Program-made: the position numbers and the translations under genes
In this document: piece by piece, positions 56,540 to 64,000 of the stretch
Layout: the number at the start of each line of letters is the position of its first letter
How positions within the stretch are numbered: position 1 is the first letter of the stretch
Source: Nocardioides lacusdianchii
Lineage (GTDB): Bacteria > Actinomycetota > Actinomycetes > Propionibacteriales > Nocardioidaceae
DNA length: 64,000 bases
Direction: 5' to 3'
NCBI RefSeq assembly: GCF_020102855.1
Contig: NZ_JADHZD010000001.1
Coordinates: 248,001 to 312,000 of the forward strand
Notes under the pieces: model-generated
Told to the model about the DNA's origin: nothing
Databases searched by the model: none
Seen by the model: only the letters and a program-made list of their open reading frames with translations

Positions 56540-56663
56540 GCTGCTGCCCCCTTGATCGATCCAACGAGCGCCAGCATAAGCCTTCGACACGCGGCGGCAC
56601 GTCTGCCCGAACGGGTGAGCGGGTTCGGCGTGTGCGGCCGGCACGTCCCCAGCCGGGCAAGGG

Positions 56664-56694
56664 TTGTCCACAGGTTCCACACGTTGTCCACAGG
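56664..56694. promoter_or_regulatory. two DnaA-box-like repeats upstream of radA
   Basis: TTGTCCACAGG occurs at 56664-56674 and 56684-56694, exactly 20 bases apart. TTGTCCACA is the actinobacterial DnaA box. A weaker third match (CCGTCCACA, minus strand) is at 56709-56717. They lie in the 255-base lacI-radA gap, which otherwise holds only the lacI and radA control regions. Confidence 0.65.
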
Positions 56695-56781
56695 CACGGC
56701 GTACGCGCTGTGGACGGCTGGCCCGATCGGCGCCGGCCCGCGGTCGAGGCGCGGCGTACCCGCGCTGTCGGTGGCCTCGCC

Positions 56782-56787
56782 TAGCGT
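56782..56787 (+). promoter_or_regulatory. radA -10 box, leaderless
   Basis: TAGCGT ends seven bases before the ATG at 56795. Confidence 0.55.
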
Positions 56788-56794
56788 GGCGTCC

Positions 56795-58189
56795 ATGTCC
56801 ACCAAGGCGAAGACCCGCTCCTCCTACCGCTGCACGGAGTGCGGCTGGGAGACCGTCAAGTGGGTCGGCCGGTGCGGCGAGTGCCAGGCCTGGGGCTCGG
56901 TCGCCGAGGTCGGCGCCCCCACGATGCGTGCGGCGGCGGGCCCGGTCTCCACCCCGGCGGTGCCGATCGGACAGGTCGCCATCACCGAGTCCGTCGCCCG
57001 GTCGAGCGGCGTGCCCGAGCTCGACCGCGTGCTGGGCGGCGGCCTGGTGCCCGGCGCCGCGATCCTGCTCGCCGGCGAGCCGGGCGTCGGCAAGAGCACG
57101 CTGCTGCTCGAGGTGGCCGCGCAGACCGCCCGCACCCGCCAGCGCACCCTCTACATCACCGGCGAGGAGTCGGCCGCCCAGGTGCGGCTGCGCGCCGACC
57201 GCACCGGCGGCGTCCACGACGAGCTGTTCCTGGCCGCCGAGACCGACCTCGGCGCGGTGCTGACCCACATCGAGGAGGTCCGACCCACCCTGGTCGTGGT
57301 CGACTCCGTGCAGACGATCGGCGCCTCCGGCATCGACGGCGTCCCCGGTGGGGTCACGCAGGTCAAGGAGGTCGCGGCCGCCCTGATCCGGGTGGCCAAG
57401 ACTCGCAACATCACCACGGTGCTCGTGGGCCACGTGACCAAGGACGGATCGATCGCCGGCCCCCGCGTGCTCGAGCACCTCGTCGACGTGGTCCTCCACT
57501 TCGAGGGCGACCGCAACTCCCGCTTCCGGATGGTCCGGGCGATGAAGAACCGCTACGGCCCGGTCGACGAGGTCGGCTGCTTCGACCTGTCGTCGGAGGG
57601 CATCGCCGCGGTCACCGACCCCACCGGGTTGTTCGTCGAGCACCACACCCAGGACGTCTCCGGCACCTGCGTCGCGGTGACGATGGAGGGTCGTCGACCG
57701 CTGCTCGCCGAGGTCCAGGCGCTGCTGACCCCCTCGCCCCTGGAGCGTCCGCGCCGCACCGTCTCCGGCGTCGAGTCGTCCCGCGTGGACATGGTCCTCG
57801 CCGTCCTGACCCGCCATGCCCGGCTGCGCATCGCCGGCAGCGACACCTTCGTCGCCACCGTCGGCGGGGCCAAGCTCCACGACCCCGCCGCCGACCTCGC
57901 GATCGCCGTCGCGGTGGCCAGCTCCCACCTCGGCGTCCCCGCGCCGCGCGGCGCGGTAGCGATCGGCGAGATCGGGCTGGCCGGCGAGCTGCGCCGGGTC
58001 CGCGACCTGCCCCAGCGCATCGCCGAGGCGGCGCGCCAGGGCTTCAAGGTCGCCGTCGTCCCGCGCGGTCGCGCGCTCGCCAGTGAGCGCGGAATCCCGA
58101 CCCGGCGGGTGGTCGACGGCATCCGGGTGGTCGAGGTGGACGACGTCTTCGGAGCCCTGCTGACCCTCGACCTCACGCCTCCGCTCTGA
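56795..58189 (+). CDS. radA: DNA repair protein RadA
   Basis: RecA-like helicase that promotes branch migration in recombination (464 residues). The N-terminal zinc finger has C13, C16, C27 and C30. Walker [10 protein letters not shown] is at 94-102, Walker B is [10 protein letters not shown], and the RadA-specific [11 protein letters not shown] (KNRFG motif) follows. The C-terminal Lon-like domain begins near 285. The start is fixed by the TAGCGT box; an in-frame frame from 56522 runs through the DnaA-box region. disA follows 119 bases later, a pairing seen in many Gram-positives. Confidence 0.96.
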   Translation: MSTKAKTRSSYRCTECGWETVKWVGRCGECQAWGSVAEVGAPTMRAAAGPVSTPAVPIGQVAITESVARSSGVPELDRVLGGGLVPGAAILLAGEPGVGKSTLLLEVAAQTARTRQRTLYITGEESAAQVRLRADRTGGVHDELFLAAETDLGAVLTHIEEVRPTLVVVDSVQTIGASGIDGVPGGVTQVKEVAAALIRVAKTRNITTVLVGHVTKDGSIAGPRVLEHLVDVVLHFEGDRNSRFRMVRAMKNRYGPVDEVGCFDLSSEGIAAVTDPTGLFVEHHTQDVSGTCVAVTMEGRRPLLAEVQALLTPSPLERPRRTVSGVESSRVDMVLAVLTRHARLRIAGSDTFVATVGGAKLHDPAADLAIAVAVASSHLGVPAPRGAVAIGEIGLAGELRRVRDLPQRIAEAARQGFKVAVVPRGRALASERGIPTRRVVDGIRVVEVDDVFGALLTLDLTPPL

Positions 58190-58252
58190 GCGCCGACCTG
58201 CTGCCCGAGGCCCCCGCACGCAAAGGAAGGGTGGATCCGGTCCTCGCGCCCC

Positions 58253-58258
58253 TACACT
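58253..58258 (+). promoter_or_regulatory. candidate disA -10 box
   Basis: TACACT in the radA-disA gap, about 50 bases before the disA start, which has its own GTGGAGG ribosome site. Confidence 0.4.
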
Positions 58259-58308
58259 TCACCCGACGGCGCGCGGGGGCGCCCGCGGAGCGAGCAGGTG
58301 GAGGACCG

Positions 58309-59391
58309 GTGGCAGAGCGCATCGACGAGCAGCTGAGGCTGCGCGCGACCCTGGCATCGATCGCGCCCGGTACGCCGCTGCGCGACGGCCTCGAGCGGAT
58401 CCTGCGCGGTCGGACCGGTGCCCTGATCGTGCTCGGGCTGGACCGCACCGTGGACTCGATCGCCACCGGCGGCTTCACCCTCGACGTGCCCTTCACCGCC
58501 ACCGGGCTGCGCGAGCTGGCCAAGATGGACGGCGCGATCATCCTCGACAAGGACATCACCCGGGTCCACCGCGCCGCGGTCCACCTGATGCCCGACCACA
58601 CGATCCCCTCCGAGGAGACCGGCACGCGCCACCGCACCGCGGAGCGCGTGGCCAAGCAGACCGGTCACCCGGTCATCTCGGTCTCACAGTCGATGCAGAT
58701 CATCGCCGCCTACGTCGGCGACATCCGCCACGTCCTCGAGGACTCCGGCAAGATCCTCTCCCGCGCCAACCAGGCCCTCGCCACGCTCGAGCGCTACAAG
58801 CTCCGCCTCGACGAGGTCTCGGCCACGCTCTCCGCACTCGAGATCGAGGACCTCGTCACCGTGCGCGACGTCGCCGTGGTGGCACAGCGTCTCGAGATGG
58901 TCATCCGGATCGCCCGCGAGATCGAGGACTACGTCCTCGAGCTCGGCACCGACGGCCGCCTGCTCTCCCTCCAGCTCGAGGAGCTCGTGACCGGCGTCGA
59001 CGCCGAGCGCGAGCTGGTCGTGCGCGACTACCTCCCCTCGGGCAAGCGACGCCAGGCCAGCCCGGAGAACCACCTCGCCGAGCTCGAGGGGCTCTCCCCC
59101 ACCGAGCTCGTCGACCCCGCGTCAGTGGCCCGCGCGATCGGCCTCGGCGGCGCCGAGCACCTCGACGCCGCCGTCGCACCTCGCGGCTACCGGCTGCTGG
59201 CGAAGGTGCCGCGCCTGCCCGCCGCTGTCGTCGACCGCCTCGTCGACCACTTCGGCGGGCTCCAGCAGCTCCTGTCGGCCGGCATCGACGACCTCCAGGC
59301 AGTCGAGGGCGTGGGCGAGCTGCGCGCCCGCAGCGTCCGCGAGGGCCTCTCCCGCCTGGCCGAGTCGAGCATCACCGAGCGCTACATCTGA
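58309..59391 (+). CDS. disA: DNA integrity scanning diadenylate cyclase DisA
   Basis: Makes cyclic di-AMP and scans DNA for lesions as an octamer (360 residues). The DAC domain has the catalytic DGA at 74-76 and the ATP-binding RHR at 107-109 (GTRHRTAER). A helical linker (about 145-285) leads to the C-terminal helix-hairpin-helix DNA-binding domain with [19 protein letters not shown]. The GTG at 58309 follows GGAGG by five bases. No c-di-AMP phosphodiesterase is in the window. Confidence 0.96.
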   Translation: MAERIDEQLRLRATLASIAPGTPLRDGLERILRGRTGALIVLGLDRTVDSIATGGFTLDVPFTATGLRELAKMDGAIILDKDITRVHRAAVHLMPDHTIPSEETGTRHRTAERVAKQTGHPVISVSQSMQIIAAYVGDIRHVLEDSGKILSRANQALATLERYKLRLDEVSATLSALEIEDLVTVRDVAVVAQRLEMVIRIAREIEDYVLELGTDGRLLSLQLEELVTGVDAERELVVRDYLPSGKRRQASPENHLAELEGLSPTELVDPASVARAIGLGGAEHLDAAVAPRGYRLLAKVPRLPAAVVDRLVDHFGGLQQLLSAGIDDLQAVEGVGELRARSVREGLSRLAESSITERYI

Positions 59392-59430
59392 GACGAGCAG
59401 CCGCGCGCGACGAAGGAGCGCGCGGCGTGG

Positions 59431-59492
59431 GCTCGGCCAGATCGAGTAGGCCTCGCGGCTGAGGAACGAAGCCGCGACGGGCCGTATCGAGA
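59431..59492. repeat. dispersed intergenic repeat, copy 2
   Basis: A 62-base unit starting GCTCGGCCAGATCGAGTAGG and ending GTATCGAGA, with internal GAGGAACGAAGC. It is identical to copy 3 except for two bases, and shares the TCGAGTAG / GAGGAACGA / TATCGAGA skeleton with the element at 36219. Confidence 0.75.
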
Positions 59493-59536
59493 TTGAGACG
59501 GCCAGCGTCGACCGAGGCACGAGGTCGGCGCGTGGG

Positions 59537-59598
59537 GCTCGGCCAGATCGAGTAGGCCCCGCGGCTGAGGAACGAAGCCGCGACGGGCCGAATCGAGA
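59537..59598. repeat. dispersed intergenic repeat, copy 3
   Basis: Second copy, 106 bases downstream of copy 2 in the same orientation. Differences are CCTC to CCCC and GTATC to GAATC. The flanking GCGTGG before each copy is also shared, so the repeat unit may be slightly larger. Confidence 0.75.
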
Positions 59599-59696
59599 TC
59601 TCGCTCTCGGTGCAAGATCGTCGGGGCCCTCGCTCGCACCGCTCACAGCCGCCGGCAGTGCGGCGTACGAAGGACTGGCACAGAGCTTCCGTATCC

Positions 59697-59742
59697 AAAC
59701 TGGAGCCTTGCCCGCGAAGGTTCGCACTGGAACCTCCAGTTT
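59697..59742. repeat. inverted repeat with nested stem
   Basis: AAACTGGAG (59697-59705) pairs with CTCCAGTTT (59734-59742). Inside, AGGTTC (59718-59723) pairs with GAACCT (59730-59735). The right arm overlaps the start of the 24-base palindrome. Confidence 0.6.
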
Positions 59743-59762
59743 CCCCGGGTACCCGGGGAAAC
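59739..59762. repeat. 24-base perfect palindrome
   Basis: GTTTCCCCGGGT followed immediately by its exact reverse complement, with no spacer. It lies 20 bases downstream of the stop of the minus-strand gene at 59782. There is no T-run on either side. It could act as a bidirectional terminator stem, a protein-binding site or a mobile-element remnant. Confidence 0.75.
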
Positions 59763-59781
59763 CAACGACCCGGAAGCCCGG

Positions 59782-60588
59782 TCAGCCGGCGGAGTTCCCC
59801 GCGCCGTCCTCGCCGGGCGTGTGCGAGGTGTCGCCGTTCTTCTTGTTCTTGCCGGGCTTCGGGTCGGCGGTGGTGGTCACGACCGCGGGTTCCCGCGCCA
59901 CGAGCTCGAACTGGACGTCGGTCGCCTCACCACCGAGGGACGCTGCCAGGACGTGGTAGAACCCGGGGAACGCCCATTCGGTGCGACCGGAGCACGTCTC
60001 GTCGGAGCGCTTGCCGTCCGCCCACGTCACCACGACGGGGGTGTCGACGGCCTGGCGCACCACGACGTCCTGCACCGGGATCGCGGTCGGGCACTCGCGG
60101 GTGCTCCAGATGAAGTCGCTGCCGCTGGTGATGGTCAGCGTCAGGGTCTGCGGGGACACCTGCCACGTGCAGGCCTCCGCGACGACGGTGCGCAGGTTGA
60201 CCGTGATCGGCACGTCGGCGCCGCCGGTGGCGGTGGTGAGGGCGGGGGTCGCGACGATGTCGGAGTCGGTGCACGGCCCGGACGGCTCGGCGAGCACGGG
60301 CTCGGGCGGGACGACGACCTCCTGCTCGCGCTTCTTCTTGCCCTTCTTGCCCTTGCGGTCCTTCTCGACGGCGGCCGTCGGACCGGCGGTCGGCGCGGCG
60401 GCGGGCTCGGTGACGCTGGCGCCGGCCTGCGTGGCGGTCGGGGTGGACGCGTCCTTGCCGTCCGAGGAGCCACCGAGGACGCGCGCGAGCACGACGACGA
60501 GGAGCAGCGGGATGCCGAGCACGATGATGCGCCGGGTCCAGTAGACCCGTGCCGGCAGCGGCCCGCGAGGTCGTACGGTCGAGGCCAT
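59782..60588 (-). CDS. membrane-anchored protein with Lys-rich linker
   Basis: 268 residues. One N-terminal membrane helix (about 20-40) follows a basic cytoplasmic start. Next are an Ala/Thr/Pro linker and a Lys/Arg block (residues about 77-89). An extracytoplasmic beta-rich domain (about 100-240) contains four Cys (GPCTDSD, EACTWQV, RECPTA, ETCSGR), likely two disulfides. The tail is polar. Family not recognised; the fold looks Ig- or DUF4232-like. Leaderless ATG at 60588 (TAACCT six bases upstream), divergent from mutY. Confidence 0.75.
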   Translation of the reverse strand: MASTVRPRGPLPARVYWTRRIIVLGIPLLLVVVLARVLGGSSDGKDASTPTATQAGASVTEPAAAPTAGPTAAVEKDRKGKKGKKKREQEVVVPPEPVLAEPSGPCTDSDIVATPALTTATGGADVPITVNLRTVVAEACTWQVSPQTLTLTITSGSDFIWSTRECPTAIPVQDVVVRQAVDTPVVVTWADGKRSDETCSGRTEWAFPGFYHVLAASLGGEATDVQFELVAREPAVVTTTADPKPGKNKKNGDTSHTPGEDGAGNSAG

Positions 60589-60594
60589 GGGGTC

Positions 60595-60648
60595 AGGTTA
60601 GGGAGCCGGCGGCCCGCATCGGCGGAGGCGCACCGGCTCACCTACGAT
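60595..60648. promoter_or_regulatory. divergent leaderless promoters, 59782 gene and mutY
   Basis: Minus-strand TAACCT (60600-60595) ends six bases before the ATG at 60588. Plus-strand TACGAT (60643-60648) ends seven bases before the ATG at 60656. Confidence 0.55.
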
Positions 60649-60655
60649 CGCCGCG

Positions 60656-61540
60656 ATGGATGCCGCCGCTGTCCCCGCCCTGCACGACGCCGTGCTCGAC
60701 TGGTACGACGCGCATGCGCGGGAGCTGCCCTGGCGCGGGGCGGCGGCCAGCCCGTGGTCGGTGATGGTCAGCGAGTTCATGCTCCAGCAGACCCCGGTCA
60801 CCCGCGTGCTGCCGGTGCACGCGGCGTGGCTCGAGCGCTGGCCGACCCCCGCGGCCCTCGCCGAGGAGTCCACGGGCGAGGCGGTGCGGATGTGGGGACG
60901 GCTGGGCTACCCCCGGCGGGCCCTGCGGCTGCACGCCGCGGCCGCCGCGATCGTCGAGCGCCACGACGGCGAGGTGCCGACGTCGTACGACGACCTGCTC
61001 GCGCTGCCCGGCGTCGGCGACTACACGGCGTCGGCGATCGCGAGCTTCGCCTTCGGTCAGCGCCACGTCGTGCTCGACACCAACGTGCGCCGCGTCCTGG
61101 CCCGCACGATCTCCGGCGTGGAGTTCCCGGCGACCGCGGTCACCCGCGCGGAGCGGGACGTCGCCACCAGCGTGCTCCCCGACGACGAGGCGACCGCCGC
61201 GACGTGGGCCGTGGCGACGATGGAGCTGGGCGCGCTGGTCTGCACGGCTCGACAGCCGTCGTGCGACGCCTGCCCGGTCGCGGAGCTCTGCGCGTGGCGC
61301 GGTGCCGGCTTCCCGGCGTACGACGGGCCGCCGCGGCGCGGTCAGGCCTGGGTGGGCACCGACCGCCAGTGCCGCGGCCGGATCATGGCGCTGGCCCGCG
61401 AGGCCGAGTCGAGCATCGGGGCCGCGCAGGTCGAGGCGGCGTGGCCGCAGGCCGAGCAGCGCGAGCGGTGTCTGGCCGGCCTCGAGGCCGACGGCCTCCT
61501 GACGCAGGTCACCCCGGGGCGCTGGGCGCTCCCGGGGTGA
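60656..61540 (+). CDS. mutY: A/G-specific adenine glycosylase
   Basis: Removes adenine mispaired with 8-oxoguanine (294 residues). The catalytic Glu is E40 (VSEFMLQQTPV). The helix-hairpin-helix LPGVGDYTASAI leads to the catalytic Asp D141 (VLDTNVRR). The 4Fe-4S cluster ligands are C196, C203, C206 and C212 in the C-x6-C-x2-C-x5-C pattern. The protein is shorter than E. coli MutY, and the C-terminal NUDIX-like domain is reduced to about 80 residues. An EndoIII-type Lys is absent from the active site, which supports MutY. Confidence 0.92.
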   Translation: MDAAAVPALHDAVLDWYDAHARELPWRGAAASPWSVMVSEFMLQQTPVTRVLPVHAAWLERWPTPAALAEESTGEAVRMWGRLGYPRRALRLHAAAAAIVERHDGEVPTSYDDLLALPGVGDYTASAIASFAFGQRHVVLDTNVRRVLARTISGVEFPATAVTRAERDVATSVLPDDEATAATWAVATMELGALVCTARQPSCDACPVAELCAWRGAGFPAYDGPPRRGQAWVGTDRQCRGRIMALAREAESSIGAAQVEAAWPQAEQRERCLAGLEADGLLTQVTPGRWALPG

Positions 61541-61558
61541 TCTGGTGGGGTGTCAGAC

Positions 61559-61577
61559 AGGGCTCAGGCCCCAGCCC

Positions 61578-61578
<1 letters not shown>
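61559..61578. terminator. small hairpin between mutY and clpC
   Basis: AGGGCT (61559-61564) pairs with AGCCCT (61573-61578), eight-base loop, overlapping the clpC stop. No T-tract; weak candidate. Confidence 0.35.

Positions 61579-64000
<2,422 letters not shown>

Larger units (their letters stand above)
59392..59781. other. 390-base repeat- and palindrome-rich gap
   Basis: Noncoding stretch between convergent disA and the 59782 gene. It holds two 62-base direct repeats, a nested inverted repeat and a 24-base perfect palindrome, described separately. No credible open reading frame has a ribosome site. Confidence 0.7.

Noticed and set aside
55496..58219. 907-codon minus-strand frame covering lacI and the antisense of radA
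   Set aside because: Only the last 347 codons are the LacI protein; the rest is opposite radA and lacks any domain. The ATG at 56539 has a good ribosome site.
56795..59391. DNA-damage defence island around radA, disA and mutY
   Set aside because: These are widespread housekeeping repair genes in a common order; no toxin, nuclease or defence-type genes accompany them.

Overview
The window comes from a high-GC actinobacterium. Gene order, domain content and the abundance of GTG starts fit Nocardioides or another member of the Nocardioidaceae; this is inferred from content, not from a database search. It is a compact housekeeping region with no insertion sequence, prophage, CRISPR array, tRNA or rRNA that I can see. 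Many neighbouring genes overlap by ATGA, GTGA or TGATG. Twenty-one genes have a TAnnnT-like -10 box ending 6-8 bases before the start codon and no convincing Shine-Dalgarno sequence, which indicates leaderless transcripts.

Layout. (1) 1-8.5 kb: nuoA-nuoH of complex I on the minus strand (nuoH runs off the left edge), headed by a near-perfect Rex operator. (2) 8.6-22.7 kb: menaquinone synthesis (menG, menF, menD, menC, menE, menA), interspersed with an L,D-transpeptidase, an adenylation-like pseudoenzyme, a metallo-beta-lactamase-fold protein, a secreted GH16 glycanase, an MFS transporter and an Eis-like acetyltransferase. menB and menH are not in the window. (3) 22.7-29.1 kb: a minus-strand operon hemL - histidine phosphatase - tlpA - ccdA - resB - ccsB for haem supply and System II cytochrome c assembly. 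(4) 29.3-36 kb: a lytic transglycosylase, then the rex-hemA-hemC-hemD/cobA-hemB operon. (5) 36.4-44.5 kb: a secreted TIMP-like protein, a glutaredoxin, an acyl-CoA ligase, a HAD phosphatase, a BldN-type ECF sigma factor with a long N-terminal extension and its probable membrane anti-sigma partner, a PlsC-type acyltransferase, an NAD-dependent epimerase, the 33-residue ribosomal protein bS22 and an excisionase-type DNA-binding protein. (6) 44.7-54.1 kb: acuC-like deacetylase, a propeller lipoprotein, proC next to proline dehydrogenase, a TetR/ABC exporter cluster, a TIM-barrel isomerase and a Ppx/GppA phosphatase. (7) 54.2-64 kb: VOC protein, methyltransferase, LacI regulator, radA, disA, a repeat-rich gap, a membrane-anchored protein, mutY and clpC (truncated by the right edge).

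How it works together. Regions 1-4 form a respiratory block: complex I, its quinone pool, haem, and cytochrome c maturation. The redox sensor Rex is encoded in the same block and has candidate operators in front of both nuoA and its own hem operon. The right-hand part is genome maintenance (DisA, RadA, MutY, ClpC), with two DnaA-box-like repeats upstream of radA. No wholly new multi-gene system is evident. The most unusual items are a cluster of palindromes and repeats at 59.4-59.8 kb, a TIMP-like secreted protein with a Cys-X-Cys mature N-terminus, the pro-sigma-like extension, and a long hairpin with an operator-like dyad at the TetR/ABC junction.
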